A stretch of DNA of 51,124 bases from Armatimonadota bacterium (GTDB lineage: Bacteria; Armatimonadota; Hebobacteria; GCA-020354555; CP070648): contig CP070648.1 of assembly GCA_020354555.1 (NCBI GenBank), positions 4,723,889-4,775,012 on the forward strand, given 5' to 3'. How positions within the stretch are numbered: the stretch's first letter is position 1; each line of letters starts with the position of its first letter. The notes below the pieces were generated by a model that searched no databases, had not been told where the DNA came from, and saw only the letters and a list, made by a program, of their open reading frames with translations. The position numbers were made by a program, and so were the translations under genes. Shown piece by piece: positions 26,896 through 35,721 of the stretch.

Positions 26896-27540
26896 ATGCC
26901 TCAGATCGGCCCGATAGTCCTGGCAACGCGCAACGCGCACAAGCTGCGGGAGGTGCGACAGATCCTTGCAGCGGGCGGGTGGAGTGTTGATCTACGCGGG
27001 CTCGATGAATTTCCCGACGCACCCGACACCCCCGAGACCGGCACCACGTTCGCCGAGAACGCTGTTGCGAAGGCCCAAGCGGCAGCGTTCGCGACCGGGT
27101 TGATCGCGTTGGCCGATGACTCCGGCCTGGAGGTAGATGCGCTGGGCGGGCGACCGGGGATTGAATCCAATCGTTTTGCCGGGCCGGACGCGGATGACGC
27201 CGCGCGAATCGCGAAACTGCTGGGGCTGATGCAGGACGTGCCTGACGCGCAACGGGCGGCGCGATTCCGGTGCGCGGCAGCCGTTGCGACCCCGGGGGGA
27301 GAGGTGACGGTGGTCGAGGGTGTGTGCGAGGGCGCGATTAGTGATTCGCCGCGAGGCGATAGCGGCTTCGGCTACGATCCCGTGTTCGTACCGCTCGGCC
27401 ACAACCGCACGTTTGCGGAGATGAGCGCGGAGGAGAAGAACCGGCTCAGCCACCGCGGGCGGGCGTTCCGCGCCGCGGCGACAATGCTCACGCAAATGGC
27501 GCAAGGCACCGGCGATCCCGCGCAGGCTGCATCGCCGTGA
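26896..27540 (+). CDS. rdgB: RdgB/HAM1-family non-canonical purine NTP pyrophosphatase
   Basis: A 214-residue enzyme that hydrolyses XTP, dITP and ITP to monophosphates, cleaning the nucleotide pool. Visible motifs: LATRNAHKLREVRQIL at the start, TFAENAVAKAQAAA, ADDSGLEVDALGGRPGIES, GDSGFGYDPVF and FAEMSAEEKNRLSHRGRA. In the usual G-V-x-S segment it has GIESNRFAG, a mild variation. No clear ribosome site precedes the ATG. Context after murI and rph is conserved. Confidence 0.95.
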   Translation: MPQIGPIVLATRNAHKLREVRQILAAGGWSVDLRGLDEFPDAPDTPETGTTFAENAVAKAQAAAFATGLIALADDSGLEVDALGGRPGIESNRFAGPDADDAARIAKLLGLMQDVPDAQRAARFRCAAAVATPGGEVTVVEGVCEGAISDSPRGDSGFGYDPVFVPLGHNRTFAEMSAEEKNRLSHRGRAFRAAATMLTQMAQGTGDPAQAASP

Positions 27541-27606
27541 CAGCCTCCTGACAACCCGTGCCGGGACTACGATGACAACCGTCGCTGAGCAGCACGAGGC
27601 AGAGAT

Positions 27607-28524
27607 GTGAGTATATCGCGCCGAGACTTCCTGAGGTACTGCGGGGTATCCGCGGCTGCACTCGCAGCACACATGCCGACTTCGGCCGACGCAGGACCGG
27701 ATCCGATCGGAGGGCAAACCATGACGGGAAGAGACCTGAGAGCGCTCCTGAAGAAAGAGGCGGCGCGCAAGCTGGCATGGGAGATGGACTGGGAGAAGAC
27801 GTGCGACCAGTTCCTCGCGGGTGACCCGGAGGCCGAGGTCAAAGGCGTCGGCGTCGCCTGGCACAGCACGTCGGATGTCCTCAGGCAAGCCGCCGCGCGC
27901 GGGGCCAACATGCTCGTGACGCACGAGCCCCTCTATGCCTCCGCGGCTGATCCCTCAAAGGGCTTGAACGAAGACCATCCCTGGGTTGCCAAGCACCGGT
28001 GGCTGGCGGAGACGGGCATGGTCGTGTACCGCTGCCACGACTTCTGGGACGACTATCCCGAGATCGGCATTCATGGGGCATGGGCCAAGTGGCTCGGCTT
28101 CGAAGGCACGCCGGTCGCGGCCCAGCGCTTCTACGAGGTGCACGAGACGGGTGGCCTCAAGTTGAAGGCGCTGGCCTCGCGCGTCCTGGAGAAGACCAAA
28201 GAGTTGGGACAGACCACGCTGGGGATGATCGGCGACCCTGACCGCGCGACGCACCGCGTGGCGCTGGGCACGGGCGCAATCACCAACTACACCGTGATGG
28301 CCGGGATGGGCGCCGATGTGCTGCTGCTGACCGACGACGGGACTCGTCTCTGGGAATCGGCGCAGTGGGCGGAGGACGCCGGTGTGAGCGTGCTTGTGGT
28401 GAATCACGCCACGGCGGAGGAACCTGGAATGCGGACTCTGGCGGGGTACCTGGGCGGCCTCGTCAAGCCGGTGCCCGTCTTCCACCTGCCCGTCGGCTGT
28501 CTCTACCAGGGCATCTGCTCGTAG
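27607..28524 (+). CDS. NIF3/DUF34-like metal-binding protein with Tat-type signal
   Basis: A 305-residue protein. The N-terminus has SRRDFLR followed by a hydrophobic Ala-rich stretch, a twin-arginine signal, with cleavage probably near residue 30. The remainder has NIF3-family features: GVAWHSTSDVLRQAAARGANMLVTHEPLY with metal-binding His residues near the N-side, LGTGAITNYTVMAGMGADVLLLTDD, and a C-terminal VVNHATAEEPGMRTLAGYL block. NIF3 proteins are normally cytosolic with unclear function, so export is unusual. Start GTG 27607 is preceded by a GAGG-like site; ATG 27605 would end at once. Follows rdgB by 66 bases, same strand. Confidence 0.78.
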   Translation: MSISRRDFLRYCGVSAAALAAHMPTSADAGPDPIGGQTMTGRDLRALLKKEAARKLAWEMDWEKTCDQFLAGDPEAEVKGVGVAWHSTSDVLRQAAARGANMLVTHEPLYASAADPSKGLNEDHPWVAKHRWLAETGMVVYRCHDFWDDYPEIGIHGAWAKWLGFEGTPVAAQRFYEVHETGGLKLKALASRVLEKTKELGQTTLGMIGDPDRATHRVALGTGAITNYTVMAGMGADVLLLTDDGTRLWESAQWAEDAGVSVLVVNHATAEEPGMRTLAGYLGGLVKPVPVFHLPVGCLYQGICS

Positions 28525-28608
28525 GCCAGGCCGCGGGGGCTGCCGGTGCAGACTGCCTCGCCGCGGTGCCTGGCGAGCCCCGGCTCAGTGCCGCAGGTTC
28601 TTGCGTCG

Positions 28609-29271
28609 TTACCCTTGCCCCAACGCCACGGGGCACAGCCGGGCGATTTCGGCAGCATCGGCGAGGCCGATGTTGGCGCACACTGCAATGTCGAACGCGC
28701 CGCCCAGGCCGAGCCGGATGTCGCCTGCCTCGCGATCATCCTGCGCGTACGCGGCAATGAGGCCAAATCCGCTCTCGGCCAGCAGACCCGTGAACTCCGC
28801 GCTTTTGTAATGCCGGACGTGGTGCGCGTGGTTGCTCGGGTCGAAAGGCAGTACGTCTTCATTCGGAGTCGAAACCATGAGCGTGCCGCCCGGGACGAGC
28901 AACTGCCCGAGTTTCGCCAGAAAGGCGCGGTCCTCCGCGACGTGTTCGAGTGCCTCGAAACTGACGATAACGTCGAAGCGCTGTCCGCCGAGGTCGAGCT
29001 TCAGCAGATCCGCGCACATCAGAGTGACCCCGGGATGAGGGTAATGCCGCAGCCCGTACGCTACGGCATCGAGCGAGATGTCCACCCCGACGACGTGGGT
29101 CGGTTGCGCCATCTCCGCCATCATCCACGAGCCGTAGCCTATCCCGCAGGCGGCGTCGAGCACCCACGCACCCTCGGATATGAAGCTTGCCGCAAGCCGG
29201 TAGCGCTCGCGGTGGTCGCGCCGGATCCCGTCAAGGGTCGGGCTGACCTCGCGCTCATCCTCGATAGCCAT
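28609..29271 (-). CDS. SAM-dependent methyltransferase
   Basis: A 220-residue class I methyltransferase of the UbiE/Methyltransf_11 type. The SAM site is VLDAACGIGYGS (about 37-48), with the acidic VVGVDIS after it, CADLLKLDL, and the FEALEHVAEDRAFLAKLGQLLVPGGTLMVSTPN stretch. The substrate is not predictable; methyl transfer to sugar or lipid acceptors is common for this type. AGAGGA is close upstream of ATG 29271. It converges on the NIF3-like gene; the C-terminal 40 residues carry no known motif. Confidence 0.88.
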   Translation of the reverse strand: MAIEDEREVSPTLDGIRRDHRERYRLAASFISEGAWVLDAACGIGYGSWMMAEMAQPTHVVGVDISLDAVAYGLRHYPHPGVTLMCADLLKLDLGGQRFDVIVSFEALEHVAEDRAFLAKLGQLLVPGGTLMVSTPNEDVLPFDPSNHAHHVRHYKSAEFTGLLAESGFGLIAAYAQDDREAGDIRLGLGGAFDIAVCANIGLADAAEIARLCPVALGQG

Positions 29272-29321
29272 GATTCCTCTCCGAACAGGCCTCGTCCGGG
29301 AGAGTCCGCAGGCAGTACCGG

Positions 29322-29350
29322 TGCTACGGGAATACCCGAGACTCTATACT
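29322..29350 (+). promoter_or_regulatory. Weak promoter candidate upstream of the rhomboid gene
   Basis: TATACT at 29345-29350 with a poor -35 (TGCTAC, 29322-29327) 17 bases upstream. Confidence 0.3.
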
Positions 29351-29461
29351 AGGGTCTTCGGAACCGGCGGGGAATAACTTGAGGGGTGGATGCGCTGCGC
29401 GGCGCCGTCTCGGAAGCTGTGCCGCGCCGGATGCGCGACCACTTCCTGTGGCAAATCGAGC

Positions 29462-30679
29462 ATGTTCTTCCTCCTGCCATATGCGACGGAGAGGCCCCGG
29501 CGGCGTACGCCGTTCGCGACGTACGGGCTGCTCGTCGCCAACTGCGTCGTGTTCCTGTTCTACCAGTTGCCGTACTGGGCGGACGGGCACCACGGGGCGG
29601 GGCCGTTCGGGTTCGTGCCTTCCGCCCCGGAGACGCGGGCGTTGGTGGTCTCGATGTTCTCGCACGGCGGGCTGGGGCACCTGTTCTGGAACATGTTGTT
29701 CCTGTGGCTGTTCGGCTCGATCGTCGAGGACGTGTTGGGGCCGGTGATGTTCCTCGGCTTCTACTTGGGCGGGCAGATGGGCGCGACGCTGCTGGACGTG
29801 AGCATCGCCAAGGCGTTCGCCCCGGCTTCGCTTATCGTCCCGCGCGTGGGGGCGTCGGGGGCAATCGCCGGCATCCTCGGTCTCTCGGCGGTGTGTTTCT
29901 CCGGCGTACGCATCAAGGTCGCGTACTTCTTCGGCATCATTTTTCTGTGGCGCGTCGGCGTGTGGCGTATTCCGGCATGGTTCTTCCTGGGGCTGTGGAT
30001 TGCGGTGCAGTTCGTGGGCGGGTTCTTCTCGACGTCGTTGAGCGCGGCCACCGGCCAGGCGGTCGGGGGGGTCGCGTACTGGGCGCACATCGGCGGGGTC
30101 GCGGCGGGCATGGTCGGCGCCGTCTTGCTCGCACTGCCCGGCAAGATCCGCAGGCACGACCTGCTGCAGCGCACGCCGGTCGGTGAAGACGGCGGCTCGC
30201 GGCGCTACGCCGACCTGCACGATCTGGTTCGCCGCGCGCCCGAGGATGCCGAGGCGTGGCTCGCCCTCGCCCACAGCAAGGAATCGTACGGCGCGACCAC
30301 GGAAGCCGCCGAGGCCTATGCGCGGGCGGCCACGCTGTTCCTGGAACACCGCGAGCCGGAGCGGGCAGCCCGCGCTTACAAAGCCGTGCTTGCCTACGAT
30401 CCAACGTTCGTGTTGTCCGCCCCGGCGCAGTTCGATATCGCCCTCGGGTTCGCGCGCAGCGGGGATTACAGGGACGCACTCACGGCGCTCGACAAGCTGC
30501 TGCAAGCCTACCCGTCGAGCCAGGAGGCGGAGGTCGCGTTCCTGCGCGCGGGGGAATTGGCCGAGCGCATCGGCGAGCCAGATGCGGCGCTCGAGTACTT
30601 TCAGGAACTGACCAGACGGTATCCGCACAGCGTGTGGGCGGACCACGCGCGGCACCGGATTCGCGCCCTGCGGGGGTGA
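29462..30679 (+). CDS. Rhomboid protease with C-terminal TPR region
   Basis: A 405-residue protein. Residues about 15-235 are a rhomboid intramembrane serine protease: HGGLGHLFWNMLFLWLFG helix, catalytic Ser132 in GASGAIAG, and His209 in YWAHIGG. From about 240 to 405 there are tetratricopeptide-type repeats (AEAWLALAHSKESYG, AARAYKAVLAYDP, AALEYFQELTRRYP) on the cytoplasmic side, probably a partner-binding tail. I choose ATG 29462 because MFFLLPYATERPRRRTP is the family-like start. ATG 29390 has a better ribosome site (GAGGGG) and would add 24 Cys-rich residues, so it remains possible. Confidence 0.87.
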   Translation: MFFLLPYATERPRRRTPFATYGLLVANCVVFLFYQLPYWADGHHGAGPFGFVPSAPETRALVVSMFSHGGLGHLFWNMLFLWLFGSIVEDVLGPVMFLGFYLGGQMGATLLDVSIAKAFAPASLIVPRVGASGAIAGILGLSAVCFSGVRIKVAYFFGIIFLWRVGVWRIPAWFFLGLWIAVQFVGGFFSTSLSAATGQAVGGVAYWAHIGGVAAGMVGAVLLALPGKIRRHDLLQRTPVGEDGGSRRYADLHDLVRRAPEDAEAWLALAHSKESYGATTEAAEAYARAATLFLEHREPERAARAYKAVLAYDPTFVLSAPAQFDIALGFARSGDYRDALTALDKLLQAYPSSQEAEVAFLRAGELAERIGEPDAALEYFQELTRRYPHSVWADHARHRIRALRG

Positions 30680-30757
30680 CTCACGCCGCTGATGCCCGGC
30701 AGTACCGGCGGATCGGCGTCGCGCCACGCGGCCTGACGGCGTCTCTCCGAACGGTGC

Positions 30758-33049
30758 TCACAGCAACGGGTGCTCGTGCATCGCCCGCAGGCGGCGCCAG
30801 CGGCGTTCGACCTCGGCCTCGAACCTCTCCAGCGTCTCCTTGTGCTCGGGCTGCACGAGGTGGCGGGTCTTGCCCATCATGCCGAGCCATTCGGAAGCCG
30901 GGATGCGCTTGTCGTCCGCTTCGGGATCATAGTTGATCTTCGTACTGCCTCGCTCGATCTCATAGACCGGGAAGAAGCAGCAGTCCACCGCCGCGTGAAT
31001 GACCTTAGTGCCCAACCGCTCCGGGTAGCGCCAACTCAACGGGCACGCGCTGAGGAACTTGCCGTACACGAAGCCCTCGTTCCTCGCGTACCATTGCGCC
31101 TTTGCGCCCTTCTCGGTCAGATCGCGGCCGAGGCCTTCGACGCTGGTAAAGACATACGGCACGTGGCAGCCCGCCATGATCTGCGCGGTGTCCTTGTGCT
31201 GGAACCCCTTGCCGACCTCGTATGGGCCGACGCGGCTGGTGGATGTGGCATGGCCGAGGGGCGTCGCGTAGCTCAACTGGTTGCCGGTGTTCATATATCC
31301 CTCGTTGTCGTACTCCAAGATGATGAGCGGGTGGCCGCGCAGGGCAGTGCCGATGGTCGGCCCCATGCCGATGTCCATGCCGCCGTCGCCGCTGACCATG
31401 ACAAATGTGATATCGAGGTCTTCCGGCAGTTCGCCTCGGCGCTTGCGTTCGCGGAACATCTCGACGACGCCGGACAGCGTCGCGGCGCCGTTCTGGAACA
31501 GGTTGTGGATGTAGGTCACGCGGTGGGCGCTGAACGGGTAGCCGGTGGTGACGACCATCGCGCAGCCGGTCTGGAAGAGCACGACGATATGACCGGTGAT
31601 GCCCTTGAAGAACTGGTTGAGGCTGGGGAAGATGCCGCAGCCGGGGCAGGCGCCGTGGCCGGGGGCGATGCGCTTGGGCATTTCGGTGAGCTGGCGCCAG
31701 GTGCCGACGGAGGACTTAACCTCTCCGCTCTCCTCATCGCGGCGCACCTTGATGTTGGGCAGCTTCGTGCCCTCGATGTCAATCGGCCCGCGCTGGCGCA
31801 TCTCGTAGCCGGCTTTGCCGGGCGTCGCGCCGTGGTAGTCGAAGGCCCTTCCGAGACCCCCGGATTGCGCGGCCTCCAGCGCCTCGCGCAGCATGTGCTC
31901 GGCGTCGTCCATGTAGAAGTCCTTGCCGCCCATGCCGTACACGCGCGCGAGACACGTGGCCCGGTTGCCGGGATCGTCCTTCAGCGCCGCCTTCACCTCA
32001 AGCGCCAGGTTGCCGCCGCCGGCGCCGAACGAGTCCGCGCGGTCCGCAATGAGCACCGACTTCACGCCGCGCAGAGCGTCGCGGATCTCCTGCCCCGGGA
32101 ACGGGCGGAACACGTTCAGGCTGACCACGCCGACCTTCGTGCCCGCCTCGCGGAGTCTGTCCGCCGCGTCCTTTGCGGTCTCCGCGGCGGAGTTGAGGAT
32201 GACGAGCACTGCTTCGGCGTCGTCGGCGCGGTACACATCAACGACGGGGTAATGCCTGCCGCTCAGGTCACCGTATTCCGCGAACACACCTGGCAGCGCC
32301 GCCCGCGCCGCTTCCATCGCCAGGTGGAGCTGATACTTGTTGTTGATCAGGTCGGGATCGTTCATGTACGGCCCGATGGTCACCGGGCGCTCGGGGTCAA
32401 GGGCGGTGATCGGAGTCTGCGGCTCGCCAAGCCAGTCGCGCACGACCTGCGGATTCTCGAAGTGCCGGACGCGGCGCTTCTGGTGGCTGGTGAAGAAGCC
32501 GTCGTAGGCGACCATTACCGGCAAGCGCACGTCGGGCAGTTCGCCGAGCTTGGCGGCGATGATGTTCATGTCATACACCGCCTGCGGCTCGCGGGCGAGC
32601 AGCATGATCCAGCCGGCGTTGATGGCCATCATGATATCGGAGTGATCGCCCAGGATGTCGAGCGGCCCGCTCACCGCACGCGTGACGATGTTGAGCACCA
32701 TGGGGTAGCGCGTGCCCGACTGCACGGGCAACTGCTCCATGGAGTAGATGAGGCCTTGCGACGATGTCACATTGAGCACGCGACCACCGCCGACCGCCGC
32801 GCCGTAGCATATGCCGGCAGCGCCGTGCTCGCCGTCGGCCGGGATCATCTTGATCTGGTGCTCGCCGTTGGCGAACATCTCATCGAGGTACTCGGCGACC
32901 TCGGTCGAGGGCGTGATGGGGTAATAGCCCATGACGTGGAAGTTGATGTGCTTGGCCGCAAGCGCCGCCATCTCGTTGCCGGTGCACAGGTCAATGATCT
33001 GGGACGCGGTTTCGGCGGCATCGCGTTTGCGGTCGGTTGTGACGGACAT
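30758..33049 (-). CDS. 2-oxoacid:ferredoxin oxidoreductase, fused alpha-beta subunits
   Basis: A 763-residue fusion. Residues about 20-400 are the alpha (pyrimidine/TPP-partner and transketolase C-like) part with MGYYPITPSTEVAEYL and GEHGAAGICYGA; about 440-763 are the beta part with the cluster motif APGHGACPGCG, QTGCAMV and the TPP-binding VSGDGGMDIGMG followed by DNEGYMNTGNQLS. The enzyme oxidatively decarboxylates a 2-oxoacid to acyl-CoA with ferredoxin, or the reverse. Pyruvate is the likely substrate, but specificity cannot be read safely. Start ATG 33049 has AAGGAG nine bases upstream. It is downstream of the gamma-delta gene, separated by the palindromic element at 33082-33196. Confidence 0.9.
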   Translation of the reverse strand: MSVTTDRKRDAAETASQIIDLCTGNEMAALAAKHINFHVMGYYPITPSTEVAEYLDEMFANGEHQIKMIPADGEHGAAGICYGAAVGGGRVLNVTSSQGLIYSMEQLPVQSGTRYPMVLNIVTRAVSGPLDILGDHSDIMMAINAGWIMLLAREPQAVYDMNIIAAKLGELPDVRLPVMVAYDGFFTSHQKRRVRHFENPQVVRDWLGEPQTPITALDPERPVTIGPYMNDPDLINNKYQLHLAMEAARAALPGVFAEYGDLSGRHYPVVDVYRADDAEAVLVILNSAAETAKDAADRLREAGTKVGVVSLNVFRPFPGQEIRDALRGVKSVLIADRADSFGAGGGNLALEVKAALKDDPGNRATCLARVYGMGGKDFYMDDAEHMLREALEAAQSGGLGRAFDYHGATPGKAGYEMRQRGPIDIEGTKLPNIKVRRDEESGEVKSSVGTWRQLTEMPKRIAPGHGACPGCGIFPSLNQFFKGITGHIVVLFQTGCAMVVTTGYPFSAHRVTYIHNLFQNGAATLSGVVEMFRERKRRGELPEDLDITFVMVSGDGGMDIGMGPTIGTALRGHPLIILEYDNEGYMNTGNQLSYATPLGHATSTSRVGPYEVGKGFQHKDTAQIMAGCHVPYVFTSVEGLGRDLTEKGAKAQWYARNEGFVYGKFLSACPLSWRYPERLGTKVIHAAVDCCFFPVYEIERGSTKINYDPEADDKRIPASEWLGMMGKTRHLVQPEHKETLERFEAEVERRWRRLRAMHEHPLL

Positions 33050-33081
33050 CGTTCTCGCTCCTTGTCCGGTTCCCCGCTTCA

Positions 33082-33196
33082 GGGGACAGTCACCTATTTC
33101 GTTGACAGGGCGCCCAGCTGTCCGGGCGAATCACCTTTCTCGCAACGTGTCTGCGGCGAGAGTAGCCGCAGGATCGCGAAATGGGTGACAGTCCCT
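33082..33196. repeat. Palindromic REP/MITE-like element between the oxidoreductase genes
   Basis: GGGGACAGTCACCTATTTCG at 33082-33101 is repeated inverted with three mismatches at 33177-33196. Inside are two perfect small hairpins, GACAG/CTGTC (33104-33108 with 33118-33122) and CTGCGGC/GCCGCAG (33151-33157 with 33165-33171). The GGGGACAGTC ends resemble widespread bacterial palindromic repeats mobilised by Y1 transposases. It fills the gap between the gamma-delta and alpha-beta genes. Confidence 0.7.
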
Positions 33197-33200
33197 GCCG

Positions 33201-34289
33201 CTATCCAATCCGGCGGTACGCCGTGTCCTCGTCCGGTTCGGTGGGGATGCCGACTTTCTCGCGCACGACCGAAGCGAGGTGCTCGGGCGGGCCGACGAGC
33301 TCCACCTCGCTGGTACACACGAGTTCGGGCAGGTCATCCATTTGCGTCAGCGCCTCGACCGGGCAGATCTCGACGCAGCGCATGCACCCCTTGCAGTAGC
33401 GATAGTCCGGCCCCTTCATGACCATCGCGGGCTTGCCGCGTTTATCCTCGCCCTTGTGGAAGATGAACACGTTGTCGGGGCACGTCATCTCGCACCGGCC
33501 GCAGTCGATGCAGCGGTCGCGGTGGTACTGCGGGATGTATCCCTGGCGCGATGAACCGAGGTTCCGACGCACCGTATTGCCGCCGTTGGTGACGGCGCCG
33601 CCGATCGGCGCATTTTCGTAGCCGAGGTCGGGCGTGTATCGCTCGCGCGATGCCGGCTCGAAACCGCCGGTATCCTCGAACTCAACCAGCACCAGCTCGT
33701 CGTGGCCGCGGTCGAAGGTGCGAATGTTCGGCTCGACCATGGCCGGGTAGCGTGCCTGAAAGGTCTCGGCGATGGTGTCGCGCACGGCTTGGGGGTCTAT
33801 GAAACCCGATGCCTTGGTGACCGCGCCGAGCATCGCCGTGTTGACGCGCGTCTTCTCTTCATTGGCGATGCGCAGCGCGTCCACCACGCCCATGTGGAGC
33901 ACCGGCGCCTTGAGGAGCTGCCGCATCAGGACGGGATCGCGCGCGGTGTTGGCGATGATGACGGTGTCTTCTTTCACCCCGCGCAGGAGGCCGGGCAGCG
34001 CGAAGAGCCCGTCGTGGAACAGCGCCAGCAGGTGCGGCTCCTCGACCGGGCTGTTGGTGCGCAGCTCGCAGTCGGGCGCGCATACGCGAACGTACGCCTT
34101 GACCGGCGAGCCCTTCTTCTCGGCCCCGTACGAGGAGAAATTCGCGCCGTTGAACCCCTGACGCAGGACGAGCGCCTCCGCCAGCATCTGCCCCGCCAGG
34201 TTGGCGCCGAGCGCCCCGATGGACTCGAAGCGCATCTCGAAATAGCCGAATTCATTGGTGCGCGGAAGGCTTGCCGTTGAATCGCTCAT
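33201..34289 (-). CDS. 2-oxoacid:ferredoxin oxidoreductase, fused gamma-delta subunits
   Basis: A 362-residue fusion. Residues about 18-205 are the gamma part (FESIGALGANLAGQMLAEAL, GFNGANFSSYGAEKKGSPV, VVDALRIA). Residues about 255-335 are a delta ferredoxin part with two 4Fe-4S motifs, CIDCGRCEMTCPDN and CKGCMRCVEICPVE. It supplies the CoA-binding and electron-transfer parts to the alpha-beta protein encoded just downstream. GGAG lies upstream of ATG 34289. The two-polypeptide form of a four-part enzyme is found in several lineages. The last 40 residues after the ferredoxin are an unassigned tail. Confidence 0.9.
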   Translation of the reverse strand: MSDSTASLPRTNEFGYFEMRFESIGALGANLAGQMLAEALVLRQGFNGANFSSYGAEKKGSPVKAYVRVCAPDCELRTNSPVEEPHLLALFHDGLFALPGLLRGVKEDTVIIANTARDPVLMRQLLKAPVLHMGVVDALRIANEEKTRVNTAMLGAVTKASGFIDPQAVRDTIAETFQARYPAMVEPNIRTFDRGHDELVLVEFEDTGGFEPASRERYTPDLGYENAPIGGAVTNGGNTVRRNLGSSRQGYIPQYHRDRCIDCGRCEMTCPDNVFIFHKGEDKRGKPAMVMKGPDYRYCKGCMRCVEICPVEALTQMDDLPELVCTSEVELVGPPEHLASVVREKVGIPTEPDEDTAYRRIG

Positions 34290-34650
34290 GACTTCACTCC
34301 TTCGGCGCGGCGCTCACGCCCCGCAGGGATCTGTCGCGTTACGCCCGCCATCGGCAGAGCCGAGAATCCGTTGGCATGGGGCGCGTGAGTGCGAGCACCG
34401 CGTCTCTATCGAGTCCGGTAGCACCCGAACTGCGTCTCCCACGACCGCTTGTCTTCCGGGTCAGCGCCGGCTTCTCCTACGCGGCGATGGCGGGCAAAGA
34501 CCACATCGGACGGTCAAGCCCTTCCGCGCCGAAAGGTGGGCGCGCTGAGCAGTGCGAAGATAGGATATGATCGGTGTAAACCTCGGCGGGTGCGAGTCGC
34601 TGCATCCTGCCGGGGGCATTATAGTAAACGAAGGCATTGAGGAGGAGGAC
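34290..34650. other. Divergent intergenic region, no gene seen
   Basis: This 361-base region lies between the gamma-delta oxidoreductase gene and the first YdjC gene. It must hold promoters for both. A TATAGT at 34620-34625 could be a -10 but lacks a matching -35. No stable inverted repeat was found. Confidence 0.4.
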
Positions 34651-35622
34651 ATGAAGCGAGGTGTGCTGATCGCAGTTGTGGCGGTCGCAGTGCTGTGCAC
34701 GGCAGCGCAGATCGCCCTCGCGGAGACGTGGGCGGAGAAGCTCGGCTGGAAGCCGGGCGACAGAGTGCTCATGATCCACGCCGACGACGTAGGGATGTGC
34801 CGCGAGACGGTGCTCGGCGCGACCGATGCGTACGAGAATGGCGTGGTCAGTTCCATGAGCATCATGATGCCGTGCTCGTGGGTGGGGCTGATCGCGGATT
34901 ATCTGAAAGAGCACCCGGACACCGATGCGGGCCTGCATTTGCAGATGAACTCGGAATGGGACCACTACCGGTTCGGGCCGGTTGCGGGCAAGTCGGCGGT
35001 GCCGAGTCTAGTGGACGAGTGGGGCTGTCTGTGGGACAACGTGGATCAGGTGCGCAAGACCGCGACCACCGAGGACGTGGAGACGGAGATCCGTGCCCAG
35101 ATCGCGCGCGCCCGGGCCTTTGGTATCGAGCCGACGCACATTGACACGCACATGGGCGCGCTCTTCTGCCGCCCCGACATTGCGATGGCATACATCAAGG
35201 TCGGCATTGAAGAGGGCCTGCCGGTGATGGCGATCGACCTGTCGAAGGAGCGCCTCGAGGAAGAGGCGCCGGGCATGGCCGACGCGTTCAAGCAGTTGAT
35301 CCGGACCGTCTGGGACTCCGGTCTGCCGGTGATCGACAGCCTCGTTCCCGCGGAGTACGGCATGGCGCCTGAGAAGAAGAAGGACGATTACATCAGGCTG
35401 CTGCGCGAGCTGCCGCCGGGTGTGAACGAGATGATCGTCCACTGCGCCAAGGACAGCGCGAACTTCCGCGCCATCACCGACGCCGCCCCGCGGTGGATCG
35501 CGGACGGCGAGGTGATGCTCGATTCGGACCTCAAGAAGGTCATCGAGGAAGAGGGCATCATCCTGACGAGTTGGCGCGAGCTGAAGGCGCGGCGCGCGGC
35601 GCTGGGCGAGGCGGAGAAGTAG
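34651..35622 (+). CDS. Exported YdjC/ChbG-like polysaccharide deacetylase, copy 1
   Basis: A 323-residue protein with a signal peptide (about 1-24) and a YdjC-type TIM-barrel deacetylase domain. Metal-binding residues are in IHADDVGMC (about 42-50) and THIDTHMGALF; HCAKDS near the C-terminus completes the site. YdjC enzymes remove acetyl groups from N-acetylated oligosaccharides such as chitobiose; export makes an extracellular or periplasmic glycan the likely target. ATG 34651 has GAGGAGGAGG just upstream, one of the strongest ribosome sites here. Followed after about 100 bases by a close paralogue. Confidence 0.88.
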   Translation: MKRGVLIAVVAVAVLCTAAQIALAETWAEKLGWKPGDRVLMIHADDVGMCRETVLGATDAYENGVVSSMSIMMPCSWVGLIADYLKEHPDTDAGLHLQMNSEWDHYRFGPVAGKSAVPSLVDEWGCLWDNVDQVRKTATTEDVETEIRAQIARARAFGIEPTHIDTHMGALFCRPDIAMAYIKVGIEEGLPVMAIDLSKERLEEEAPGMADAFKQLIRTVWDSGLPVIDSLVPAEYGMAPEKKKDDYIRLLRELPPGVNEMIVHCAKDSANFRAITDAAPRWIADGEVMLDSDLKKVIEEEGIILTSWRELKARRAALGEAEK

Positions 35623-35721
35623 CCGCGAGCGGCGGCGAGCGGTAGGCTGAGGGCATCCTGTCCGGTCGGGGATTCGTGCTTTCTGCCGCCGGTCGCTCGC
35701 CGCGTTATCGCAGGCACGGCC

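Noticed and set aside
30770-33421. An 883-codon open frame on the plus strand
   Set aside because: It is fully antisense to the oxidoreductase genes, whose motifs are unmistakable. Long antisense frames are expected in such GC-rich DNA.
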